Part shown: one piece after another, positions 1 to 7,634 of the stretch
Layout: the number at the start of each line of letters is the position of its first letter
How positions within the stretch are numbered: the first letter of the stretch is position 1
NCBI GenBank assembly: GCA_947585965.1
Contig: CANPXK010000021.1
Span: 1 to 36,598 of the forward strand
Direction: 5' to 3'
Length of the DNA stretch: 36,598 bases
Source of the DNA: an uncultured Clostridia bacterium
Lineage (GTDB): Bacteria; Bacillota; Clostridia; Oscillospirales; Acutalibacteraceae
Program-made: the position numbers and the translations under genes
The notes under the pieces: generated by a model
The model's database searches: none
The model's input: only the letters and a program-made list of their open reading frames with translations
What the model was told of the DNA's origin: nothing

Positions 1-72
1 GAATTGAACCGCCGTATGCCGAACGGCACGTACGGTGGTGTGAGAGGGCGGAGAAAATCCGCCCTACTCGAT
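1..72 (+). mobile_element. Group II intron, 3' end (domains V and VI)
   Basis: The first 72 bases fold as the last two domains of a bacterial group II intron. Domain V is about 7-40: arms ACCGCCGTA and TACGGTGGT (one G-U), an inner TGCC/GGCA helix capped by GAAC, and a two-base CG bulge on the 3' side. Domain VI is about 42-69: bases 42-52 pair with 58-69, leaving A66 unpaired as the expected branch-point adenosine. The intron would end at A71-T72, giving the usual AY 3' end six bases after the branch point. The rest of the ribozyme and any reverse transcriptase/maturase lie left of the window. The class was not assigned. Confidence 0.85.
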
Positions 73-83
73 TGTGTATAAGC

Positions 84-119
84 AAAAAAAGACGACTCTC
101 AGGCAAGGTCGTCTTTTTT
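84..119 (-). terminator. Terminator of the gtrA-like operon, overlapping the stop codon
   Basis: Read on the minus strand, an A-rich arm plus GACGAC pairs with GTCGTC followed by a run of seven T. The loop is 97-107. The TGA stop of the GtrA-like gene (99-101) lies inside this loop, so the last Lys/Asp codons form the upstream arm. In the other direction the right arm also ends in six T, so it could work both ways. Confidence 0.85.
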
Positions 120-554
120 CTTTTTAGTGAATATAAAAAATTTGCTGAAGATATAATTCAGAACAATAACAATAACCTGAATAATGAGTTTGACGCAATA
201 TTCATATAATGTGGTATTCATCTCGGGGTTGGATATGAGTATGATATCGGTCCATAACCAAAACAGTGCAAGCTCGACTAACAGAGAGAATATTCTTGCT
301 CCGTAGAAAGATACTATCTCACGGAAAAGCTCCCGATTATCGGCAGTGTGGGAGCGGAATACCCATTTTTTATTGGTTATGTAAGCAAACAGTACCGCGC
401 ATATCCATGCAGCTATGTTTGTCAGCAGCAGTGCCACACCAAAATATCTCAGTGCGGCAAATACTATAAAGTTGACAAGCGTTGTAAGCCCCCCGAAAAT
501 AAGGTACATTATGACCTCACGGTACTTGAGATACAATTCCTTTATTTTATTCAT
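99..554 (-). CDS. GtrA-like family membrane protein
   Basis: A 151-residue protein with four predicted membrane helices (about 14-36, 40-62, 85-103 and 121-143) and the family pattern of a small GtrA-like protein: YLIFGGLTTLVNF near the N-terminus, a central NKKWVF motif after helix 2, and a basic C-terminus ending FIFTKKKK. GtrA-like proteins are thought to help move lipid-linked sugars across the membrane for cell-surface polysaccharides, but the role of this one is unknown. The start has an AAGGAGG site eight bases upstream and overlaps the end of the DUF4340 gene by eight bases, so it is the last gene of that operon. Its stop codon lies in the loop of its terminator. Family assignment is firm, function is not. 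Confidence 0.85.
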   Translation of the reverse strand: MNKIKELYLKYREVIMYLIFGGLTTLVNFIVFAALRYFGVALLLTNIAAWICAVLFAYITNKKWVFRSHTADNRELFREIVSFYGARIFSLLVELALFWLWTDIILISNPEMNTTLYEYCVKLIIQVIVIVLNYIFSKFFIFTKKKKDDLA

Positions 555-2178
555 TTGAAGCCTCCTTCAAAAACTCATCCGAAGATTCACTTTCTTCCGT
601 ATCATTCAGTTTAGGCAAACTATCCTTCAGTGCAATTTTGTCTATCTGCTCGAAAACCGTTTCGGCATATTCTCCGTCTGTCGTTCCCTCAAGAACATCG
701 TTCAGGGTCACCGCATATCTGCTCTTATCGTTTTTATAGATTACTAACTTATCGGTGATTTCGTCATCCCCCTGATAGGCGAACGTGAATGAGGCGACCT
801 CTTCATATCCGTCAAGATTTTTAAGATTCATTTCCTTCCTTGTGATATTGGAAAGATTATAAATAAAGGTTGTAAGGTTTGAATAATCAATTTTTTCTCC
901 GTCAAGTGTAGCTGTTGTTGTTATAACCTCTTCAAAAAGGTCGTTTACTCCAACCTCATGCTTAAGTTCAAAATCCGTTTCCTTTCCGTTATAACTGATA
1001 TCCAATTTTGTCACTTTGTTCATATCCGGCATAATATAGGCAAAAGCCAGAAAATCAGTATACTTTACATCATACCATGATTCTATTTCCTCGGCAGAAG
1101 TCTTGCAGATTGTATCCCCACCGTCAGCCATAATATAGCAGTTTCCTTCCTCATCTTTCTCTGATGCGAGCATGGATACCGAGGAGTCGTCCGATGCCTT
1201 AGCCGTGATTTTCATATAAGGCTTATCAAGACCGAATTCTTTTTTATCTTTATCGGTGATTTGTACCGCTGCAACTTCATCTCCTGTAATTCCAAATATT
1301 GCCTCTCCGACGCTCTCAACCATTGCCGCACCGCATATTTCACGATACGGAGAATTCATAACATATTGAGAGGTGGTCATAGCATCGGAGCCGTTGCCTA
1401 TTTTAATCGGCTTATCATATCCTGTGCCCGATATTGTAAGATTGACTATACTGTTATCATTATTTTCATTATTAAATTCTTTTGAGAGAGTTTTATCAAA
1501 CATCTGCAGTTTTTTTATGAGGAACATATTTACAGAATCAATCGGCATAAGATATACGTTATCATTTCCGCCCCATCTGACATATATCCCCTGATCATCG
1601 GGAGCAGTGTTTCCTATATAAAGTGTTTCCTCGGAATTATCGCTGAATACGGTTGTAACAGTGGAAACAGGTTTGTCAAGACCGTATTCCGCATATTTCT
1701 TTCCGGATTTGTCTACAAGCATTGTTGCGGCGGCATAGGAGCATTGATAAGCAAGCTGATCCGTCATATCTTTTGACAGGTGTGCATTTTCATATCCCTG
1801 CATTGTGTATAACATGGATATTGTGACTTCCTCATTGTTCTTATCAACACGTTTGTTTGATGACTCGGAGGAAGCTTCTGACTCCGAGTCGGAGTCGGAG
1901 TCTTCTCCGGAGGATTCTTCATACAATGAACCGTATCCGAGTCTGCTTGCCTGATCAATGTAGTTATATCCGATAAGCACATATTCGCCATCGGTGTTTT
2001 TGACGGTAATTTCTTCTGCATCAAGCTTTGTCTTGTCGTATAGAAGTATATCTGAGCTTACCGTGTCCTTTTCTCCTCCGTAATCTGTTTCGGGCAGATT
2101 CAGAACAACAATGAGGGCAGCCCCGAGTATAAAAACAAGTGCGGCGGAAAATATTATAAATCGAAGATTTTTTTTCAT
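547..2178 (-). CDS. DUF4340 domain-containing membrane-anchored protein
   Basis: A 543-residue protein with one N-terminal membrane helix (about 8-27) and a long, probably extracytoplasmic part. It has the repeated DUF4340 pattern: segments of the type YGLDKP followed by a beta strand and a line reading 'YIG ... YV', seen near residues 165-205 and again around FGLDKPYMKI near 315. Residues 87-108 form a Ser/Asp/Glu-only low-complexity stretch encoded by GAG/TCC-type repeats. The family is known mainly from loci with a GldA/F/G-like ABC transporter, which is what is seen here; its molecular role is not established. The start is supported by GGAGG about eight bases before the ATG and lies 12 bases after the GldG-like gene. 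Confidence 0.85.
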   Translation of the reverse strand: MKKNLRFIIFSAALVFILGAALIVVLNLPETDYGGEKDTVSSDILLYDKTKLDAEEITVKNTDGEYVLIGYNYIDQASRLGYGSLYEESSGEDSDSDSESEASSESSNKRVDKNNEEVTISMLYTMQGYENAHLSKDMTDQLAYQCSYAAATMLVDKSGKKYAEYGLDKPVSTVTTVFSDNSEETLYIGNTAPDDQGIYVRWGGNDNVYLMPIDSVNMFLIKKLQMFDKTLSKEFNNENNDNSIVNLTISGTGYDKPIKIGNGSDAMTTSQYVMNSPYREICGAAMVESVGEAIFGITGDEVAAVQITDKDKKEFGLDKPYMKITAKASDDSSVSMLASEKDEEGNCYIMADGGDTICKTSAEEIESWYDVKYTDFLAFAYIMPDMNKVTKLDISYNGKETDFELKHEVGVNDLFEEVITTTATLDGEKIDYSNLTTFIYNLSNITRKEMNLKNLDGYEEVASFTFAYQGDDEITDKLVIYKNDKSRYAVTLNDVLEGTTDGEYAETVFEQIDKIALKDSLPKLNDTEESESSDEFLKEASNE

Positions 2179-2190
2179 GTCTGACCTCCG

Positions 2191-3711
2191 TTATTTTCTT
2201 CGGCGTAAAATAAATACGCACAGACCTGCTCCGAGAATAAGCAAGGGTATTACCGCATATATGATTACACCCGTAACCGTTGTTGTCTGAGAACTTACGG
2301 ATGAAAGATCGTATTCTGTAATAACCTTATCATCAATATAAACCGTGTCATCCTCACGGTGGTTTATTTCATTGAGAATATTGAAAAGATATTTTCTGTT
2401 TGTGAATTTATCCTCGGTCAATTGATCATTCAACATCATAGTTGAGCCTGCAAATATGAGTCTTGAGACCCCATCGTCATTTCCCGTTACCCCTTGTGCT
2501 ACGACAGGAACATATCCTGTAGCATAATCCTGCCAATTCCAGTTTTCATCAACCGAATACGGACATACCCCGGACTGGCTTGAATATTGTACAAGTGATT
2601 CTGCGTTATCTCCTGATATGCTCACTGATCTTGCCATTGATACAAGCACAGGCAGATCATCGTCTGTATAATTAGATATATACTGTTCCGAATCAAAGGT
2701 TGCGGCAATATTTCTGTATGCATCATTCTGCGTCATCATTCTTGAACTGTCAGTTTCAAATGCCAGACCGTCTTCAAGCGTCATTCCGTATTTTTTCAAA
2801 AGTGCCGTTATTTCAGGGCATTCTATTTCATATCTGTAGGCAACAAAAATAAGGTTCTTATCGTATTTTCCGTCATTGTTAAGGAACGTTTCAAGTTTTT
2901 TAATTGCTTTGCTGCTGTAATCCTCTGTCGGGGCCCATGCTATAACAGTGTCTATATCCTTAGGAATATTATCGGATTCAATACTGATTGGTGTAAGAAT
3001 ATAATTATTGGAGGCAAGGACCGTCTCAAGTGTGGAATAGCTGTCTTCACTTTTGTCTGTCAGTATTGCTATTTTCGTTTCCGCATCACTTGTCACTTTT
3101 ACTATGGCACTGGCCAATGCAGACTCAGCTTTTGATGAGGTGATATATTGATATTCTCCGTATAGATCAAAATTGAACATATCCTGAACCGTGAGATGAT
3201 TATATTTATCTCCGCATTTTACGATAATGTCCGTAACGGAAAGTGTTTCGTCCTGATATTCATTTTCAATATTAGGATTTTTAAGAAGGTCTGTATACTC
3301 TACTGTAAGTAAGCCGTTGGAATTCTTTTTCATCTGATCGACAATGCTTGTAACCTGTTTACAGTATGTATCATATGCCTCATAGCTCGTTCTGTCTGTC
3401 AGGAAGGTTATTGAAACCTTTTTCTTGAGGGATTGTGCTATTTTTGCGGAAGCCTCGGATATATTGAAAGAACCGCTGCTCGTGATATCGGCGGTGAGAA
3501 GAGCAAATCTGTCCGTCAGAACACCGGAAATTATATTCAGGAGTACAGCCGCTGTAATAACAAGACATATACTTACAAGAGATATTATTCTCCTTTTTGA
3601 CTTTCTTGACATAGTTTTTTTCTTCACAGTCCCGACTTTGGCGGACTCCGCCTTTCCTGCCGTATTATTATTTTCCTTTTCGTCTGTTGACTTTACATTT
3701 TTATCAGACAT
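2191..3711 (-). CDS. GldG-like ABC transporter accessory protein
   Basis: A 506-residue protein with an acidic/basic N-terminal tail, a membrane helix at about 43-65, a large outside domain and a second helix at about 482-501 ending in basic FILRRRK. The outside part matches the GldG/ABC-type uncharacterised family: an early DRFALLTADIT segment, SASAKIAQSLKKKVSITFLTDRT, and a later Rossmann-like region (KIAILTDKSEDSYSTL). In Bacteroidetes GldG works with GldA and GldF in gliding; here the organism is a Gram-positive spore-former, so gliding is not implied. It sits 12 bases after the permease gene and 12 before the DUF4340 gene, with a good GGAGGA site. It probably forms a membrane complex with both. 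Confidence 0.8.
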   Translation of the reverse strand: MSDKNVKSTDEKENNNTAGKAESAKVGTVKKKTMSRKSKRRIISLVSICLVITAAVLLNIISGVLTDRFALLTADITSSGSFNISEASAKIAQSLKKKVSITFLTDRTSYEAYDTYCKQVTSIVDQMKKNSNGLLTVEYTDLLKNPNIENEYQDETLSVTDIIVKCGDKYNHLTVQDMFNFDLYGEYQYITSSKAESALASAIVKVTSDAETKIAILTDKSEDSYSTLETVLASNNYILTPISIESDNIPKDIDTVIAWAPTEDYSSKAIKKLETFLNNDGKYDKNLIFVAYRYEIECPEITALLKKYGMTLEDGLAFETDSSRMMTQNDAYRNIAATFDSEQYISNYTDDDLPVLVSMARSVSISGDNAESLVQYSSQSGVCPYSVDENWNWQDYATGYVPVVAQGVTGNDDGVSRLIFAGSTMMLNDQLTEDKFTNRKYLFNILNEINHREDDTVYIDDKVITEYDLSSVSSQTTTVTGVIIYAVIPLLILGAGLCVFILRRRK

Positions 3712-3723
3712 CTCAAATCCTCC

Positions 3724-4428
3724 TTATGCCCATCTTTTTCTTTCGATAACCCTGTCTGTAAGGAAAAGAAAAATGAAGGTTATCGTGACAAAATATACAA
3801 TATCCGCAAGAGAAAACAGACCTAAGGCGAAATGACCGTAACGTGTCTGGAAAGAAAGCGAGCTTATGAAATTCTTTATGAAATCAACAGGAATTGTCGA
3901 AGCTACGGTATCAAAAAGGCTTATCAGGGCGTTTGCCGCAAATGAGGCAATCGCGGCTACTATAACACTTTCCGTCAGGGAGGATATAAATATTCCTATT
4001 GCACAGAAAGCCGAGCCGAGCAGAGCCATGCCGAAAACATTACCCAGAATAACGCTCCAATCAGGCGTAGTCATAAAGGAAAGTGCGATACCCTCAATTA
4101 TATATGAGCAAAGGCAAAATACCAGCATTACAAGGGCGGAAAGATACTTTGAAAAAACTATGCCGGGGATACTGACCGGTGCGGTTAAAAGAGCCTGTTC
4201 CGTTTTTTGTTTTTTATCTTCTGCAAAGAGACGCATTGTTATAAGAGGTATAACAAAAAGAACTATAAAAAACATACTCTGAAATACTGTAGACATATTT
4301 GAGGTCCCGACATAAAGACATTGAACCCAAAAGAAAATGCCGCTGAAAAACATAAATATCGAAAGCACGGCATAGCCAACGGGTGAAGTGAAATATGAGC
4401 AAAGCTCTCTTTTAAATATCGCTGACAT
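3724..4428 (-). CDS. ABC-2 type permease (GldF-like)
   Basis: A six-helix ABC-2 membrane subunit of 234 residues when started at the ATG at 4428. That start is preferred over an in-frame upstream one because AGGAGG lies just before it and because the family begins with a 'IFKRELCSYFTSPVGYAV' segment, which matches residues 4-21. The permease overlaps the ATPase gene by 17 bases, showing tight coupling. The internal motif 'EDKKQKTEQALLTAPVS' after the second helix is the coupling-type loop common to this family. It forms the channel part of the exporter whose ATPase is the next upstream gene; the substrate is unknown. Confidence 0.85.
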   Translation of the reverse strand: MSAIFKRELCSYFTSPVGYAVLSIFMFFSGIFFWVQCLYVGTSNMSTVFQSMFFIVLFVIPLITMRLFAEDKKQKTEQALLTAPVSIPGIVFSKYLSALVMLVFCLCSYIIEGIALSFMTTPDWSVILGNVFGMALLGSAFCAIGIFISSLTESVIVAAIASFAANALISLFDTVASTIPVDFIKNFISSLSFQTRYGHFALGLFSLADIVYFVTITFIFLFLTDRVIERKRWA

Positions 4429-5371
4429 TTTTATTTTCCTCCTCTGCTTTTCCGGTAATGATATCAAGGTATGTATCTTCAAGAGATACGGAAACGGGTT
4501 TCATAGACAGAATATTATAATCGGTTTTGGCAAAAGCTCTGAAGATAAGTCTGCGTACATCCCTGTTGCTTTCGATAACGTATTCATAACATCCTTTTTC
4601 ACATTCACCTTGTTCCGTTACATTCGTTATTCCGTCTATTCTTTGAAGTAACGAGTAAACCTGCTGCATACGTCCTTCAATTATAAGATTCATGCGAGTT
4701 GTGGATTTACCTGTAGCCGTGAGTTCATCGGTAAGACCTTCGGTTACAATTTTACCGTTATTTATTATAATTATTTTATCGCATACAGCCTGTACCTCAG
4801 AAAGAAGATGTGAGGAAAGAATTATGGTATGTTTTTTCCCGAGATCACGGATAAGCTTTCTTATCTCTATAATCTGCTGCGGGTCAAGACCGACTGTGGG
4901 CTCATCAAGGATAAGTATGGGAGGTTCGCCTAAAAGTGCCTGTGCAAGACCCACACGCTGACGATAGCCCTTTGACAGATGCTTTATTATCCTGCCCTTC
5001 ACATCCGTGATTTTTACCATATCGCAGATTTTTGAAATATGTTCCCTCATCGGGAGTCTTATCTTTTTCAGTTTGAAAATAAATTCAAGATATCCCTGCA
5101 CAGTCATATCATTATAAAGCGGCGGAATTTCGGGAAGATATCCTATTTTCTTTTTGGCTTCCGTGGGGTTTTCAAGAATATCAATGCCGTCAATTTCAAC
5201 AGTTCCGCTGTCTGCCGAAAGATACCCTGTTATGATATTCATTGTTGTGGACTTGCCGGCACCGTTAGGTCCCAGAAAGCCGAGGATATCGCCTTCGCCG
5301 AGTGAAAAGCTGACATTGTCGAGAGCCTTTTCTCTGACATAGGTTTTTGTCAAGTTTTTGACTTTGATCAT
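4412..5371 (-). CDS. ABC transporter ATP-binding protein (GldA/CcmA-like)
   Basis: A 319-residue ABC ATPase with every core motif: Walker A GPNGAGKS at about 34-41, signature LSKGYRQRVGLAQ, Walker B LILILDEP followed by the D-loop TVGLDP, and the switch histidine in LSSHLLSE. About 90 residues beyond the nucleotide-binding domain form a regulatory or dimerisation tail. It powers the ABC-2 permease encoded next. The ATG has AGGTG upstream. Only 53 bases separate it from exoA upstream, so it may be read from the exoA promoter or from a weak local one; I could not identify a convincing promoter in that gap. Confidence 0.88.
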   Translation of the reverse strand: MIKVKNLTKTYVREKALDNVSFSLGEGDILGFLGPNGAGKSTTMNIITGYLSADSGTVEIDGIDILENPTEAKKKIGYLPEIPPLYNDMTVQGYLEFIFKLKKIRLPMREHISKICDMVKITDVKGRIIKHLSKGYRQRVGLAQALLGEPPILILDEPTVGLDPQQIIEIRKLIRDLGKKHTIILSSHLLSEVQAVCDKIIIINNGKIVTEGLTDELTATGKSTTRMNLIIEGRMQQVYSLLQRIDGITNVTEQGECEKGCYEYVIESNRDVRRLIFRAFAKTDYNILSMKPVSVSLEDTYLDIITGKAEEENKNVSDI

Positions 5372-5424
5372 ATTTACACCTGCTTACTTAATTTATTTTG
5401 TTTTTATCGGATGCTTTGCCGGAA

Positions 5425-6183
5425 TTAAATATCTATTTCCAATATAACCGGACAATGGTCACTCCCATATATATCGGAGAGTATATCCGCCTTTGTTATT
5501 TTTTCCTTTATCCTGTCGGAAACAATAAAATAATCAATACGCCATCCGGCATTATTTTTTCTTGCGTTGAATCTGTATGACCACCAGCTGTATCTTCCCA
5601 CGTCATCCGGGTGGAGGTAACGGAAAGTGTCAATAAAGCCGCTGTCAAGAAGTTCGGCTATTTTATTTCTTTCCTGATCAGAAAATCCGGCATTGCCCCT
5701 GTTAGCTTTGGGGTTTTTCAGATCTATTTCATTATGTGCAACATTAAGGTCACCGCAATATATGACAGGCTTTTCCTTGTCAAGCCGCATAAGATATTCT
5801 CTCAGGTCGGTTTCCCATTCCATGCGGTAATCAATTCTTAGTAACCCGTCTTTCGCATTAGGTGTATACACATTAACAAGATAAAAGCTTCCCATATCAA
5901 GTGTTATCATTCTGCCCTCGTGGGAATGTGCCTCTATATTCATACCGTTATATGTAACGCTTTCCGGAGTATGCAAAGTAAATACTGCCGTGCCCGAATA
6001 CCCCTTTTTTTCGGCACTGTTAAAATATTTATTGTATCCCTCAAGCGGAACCTCCGCCTGTCCCTCCTGCATTTTGGTTTCCTGAAGGCAGATAAAATCC
6101 GGAGCGAGTTCTCTCACGACATCTATAAAACCTTTTTGCATACAGGCTCTCAGTCCGTTTACATTCCATGAAACAAGCTTCAT
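5425..6183 (-). CDS. exoA: Exodeoxyribonuclease III / AP endonuclease
   Basis: A 252-residue member of the endonuclease/exonuclease/phosphatase family that cuts DNA at abasic sites and removes 3' blocking groups in base excision repair. Visible motifs are MKLVSWNVNGLRA (Asn7), CLQETK (metal-binding Glu35), YCGDLNVAHNEIDL with KANRGNAGFSDQER, and the final GSDHCPVILEI with the catalytic Asp-His. The reading frame is open to 6249, but the ATG at 6183 is chosen because the family starts exactly with MKLVSWNVNG, AAAGGA is found upstream, and a promoter at 6230-6259 would begin transcription inside the longer version. Length is normal. Confidence 0.93.
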   Translation of the reverse strand: MKLVSWNVNGLRACMQKGFIDVVRELAPDFICLQETKMQEGQAEVPLEGYNKYFNSAEKKGYSGTAVFTLHTPESVTYNGMNIEAHSHEGRMITLDMGSFYLVNVYTPNAKDGLLRIDYRMEWETDLREYLMRLDKEKPVIYCGDLNVAHNEIDLKNPKANRGNAGFSDQERNKIAELLDSGFIDTFRYLHPDDVGRYSWWSYRFNARKNNAGWRIDYFIVSDRIKEKITKADILSDIYGSDHCPVILEIDI

Positions 6184-6229
6184 AAATAAGATTTTCCTTT
6201 CACGATTAAATCTCTGTATATTCTTGTCT

Positions 6230-6259
6230 ATTATAACACATCTTATCATATATAAGCAA
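6230..6259 (-). promoter_or_regulatory. SigA-type promoter of exoA
   Basis: On the minus strand, TTGCTT (6254-6259), an 18-base spacer and a perfect TATAAT (6230-6235). The transcript would begin near 6223, leaving a leader of about 40 bases before the exoA ATG at 6183. Confidence 0.65.
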
Positions 6260-6496
6260 GCAAAACGGAATTATGTATTAAATATTTACTGAAATTAAAA
6301 AACGAATTAAAAACAGCAATTAAAAAAGTATGCTATAATACCTATGTATTATACATTACGTTTTTTAAATTGTAATGAATATATGCTTAAAAACTTTACA
6401 GCTTACTTTATCATTATAATTAATAATAAAACATTTTCGTTAATCTCAGGATAAAATAGAAATTTCTTAAACCGGTAAACGATAAAAAACAAACCG
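6260..6496. other. AT-rich intergenic stretch between divergent exoA and asparaginase units
   Basis: About 240 bases without a credible gene. It holds scattered -10-like boxes (for example TATAAT near 6333) without a matching -35, and no terminator or known RNA fold that I can recognise. The flanking promoters at 6230-6259 and 6497-6525 account for the known transcription. Confidence 0.5.
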
Positions 6497-6525
6497 TTGA
6501 CAAAATTATATTAATTTGATATACT
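6497..6525 (+). promoter_or_regulatory. Consensus SigA promoter of the asparaginase operon
   Basis: Perfect TTGACA (6497-6502), exactly 17 bases, then TATACT (6520-6525). The start of transcription would be about 6531-6534, directly at the AAAGGAG ribosome site of the leader ORF that begins at 6542. The untranslated leader is therefore only about ten bases. Confidence 0.8.
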
Positions 6526-6541
6526 TTTGGAAAGGAGATAT

Positions 6542-6601
6542 ATGGCGATAACAAGCGACAGGAATAATCCGCTTAATAATTTCGCAATACATATCTTTTG
6601 A
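6542..6601 (+). CDS. Putative 19-residue Asn-rich leader peptide
   Basis: A short frame (MAITSDRNNPLNNFAIHIF, stop TGA) begins seven or so bases after a strong AAAGGAG site and just downstream of a consensus promoter. It ends 13 bases before the asparaginase start, whose ribosome site GGAG lies only a base or two after the leader stop. Four of 19 codons are AAT for Asn, in two pairs. Placement suggests a leader peptide coupled to or controlling asparaginase translation. No clear attenuator hairpin is visible between the two frames, and AAT is a common codon in this AT-rich genome, so a regulatory role is inference only. It is too short to show family membership. Confidence 0.5.
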   Translation: MAITSDRNNPLNNFAIHIF

Positions 6602-6614
6602 CGGAGATGACAAG

Positions 6615-7634
6615 ATGAAAAATATTTTGCTTATACTGACGGGCGGAACAATAGGCAGTGTGAATCGGAACGGCATAATAGGCACGGACAGAGGAAGATG
6701 CAGGGTGCTTGAAATGTATGAAAGTGAACATGATGACTGCCGATTTGTAATAAAGTCGCCGATGAACATATTGAGCGAAAATCTTGATTCCCGGCATTGG
6801 GAAAGTCTTATAAATTATATACTTTCCCTCGATTTGTCAGGCTTTGACGGTATGATAATAACACACGGAAGCGATACGCTGTCATATTCCTCGGCTATGC
6901 TCGGAATGTGCCTTAATCATCTTGATATTCCGACAGTAATTACGGCGGCAAATTTTGTCCCGGACGACCCTCGGAGTAATGCCCTGATGAATTTCAATGC
7001 CTCAGTCCGACTTATAGAAAATGTAAGAGGCGGAGTCTATACTGTATACGGAAGCGGTACTGCGGACGGTGTTGAAGTATATATCCCCACAAGAATAAAT
7101 GAAGCGGACAGAATTAGCGACTGTTTTTCTTCGGCTGACGGAAAACCGCTTGCATTCATTGACAGATATGGAAAAATAAAATCGGTTCCCCATTTTGATA
7201 TGAGAGTATTGGAAACACATAAAAGTCTTAAGGAACTTAAAAGTATTCATTTGAAAAAATCCGTTTGCATGATAATGCCTTATCCGTCACTTGATTATGA
7301 TAAAATTATTTTTGATAAAAATACAGGTGCTGTTTTACACATGACGTATCATTCGACAACTGTAAACCAAAAAGCCTTAACACTTTTGAATCGGTGCAAA
7401 GAAAATGGCATACCGATGTATATGTGTTCATTTCAGAAAAGTGCGGCAGGAATGTATGAAACAAGTGATATAATGCTGAAAAACGGTGCATTGCCGTTGT
7501 ATGATATGAATAAGGAAAGTGCATATGCAAAGCTTTTGATTGCCGTAAATCTTTATGGCGATGATATTGAGAAATTTATGAATAAAAATATATACTATGA
7601 AGGAGTTGGTGATTTGAATGAAATTGGAAATTAA
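6615..7634 (+). CDS. ansA: L-asparaginase, type I-like
   Basis: A 339-residue asparaginase that hydrolyses L-asparagine to aspartate and ammonia. It shows the two family signatures: LILTGGTIGS near the N-terminus with nucleophile Thr12, and IITHGSDTLSYSSAM with the Asp87 pair member at about 81-95. There is no signal peptide, which fits a cytoplasmic type I enzyme of bacterial length. The start is set by GGAG eight bases upstream. It follows the Asn-rich leader ORF and overlaps the next gene, an ABC ATPase, by 17 bases, an uncommon partnership. Exact substrate preference (Asn versus Gln) cannot be read from sequence. Confidence 0.88.
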   Translation: MKNILLILTGGTIGSVNRNGIIGTDRGRCRVLEMYESEHDDCRFVIKSPMNILSENLDSRHWESLINYILSLDLSGFDGMIITHGSDTLSYSSAMLGMCLNHLDIPTVITAANFVPDDPRSNALMNFNASVRLIENVRGGVYTVYGSGTADGVEVYIPTRINEADRISDCFSSADGKPLAFIDRYGKIKSVPHFDMRVLETHKSLKELKSIHLKKSVCMIMPYPSLDYDKIIFDKNTGAVLHMTYHSTTVNQKALTLLNRCKENGIPMYMCSFQKSAAGMYETSDIMLKNGALPLYDMNKESAYAKLLIAVNLYGDDIEKFMNKNIYYEGVGDLNEIGN

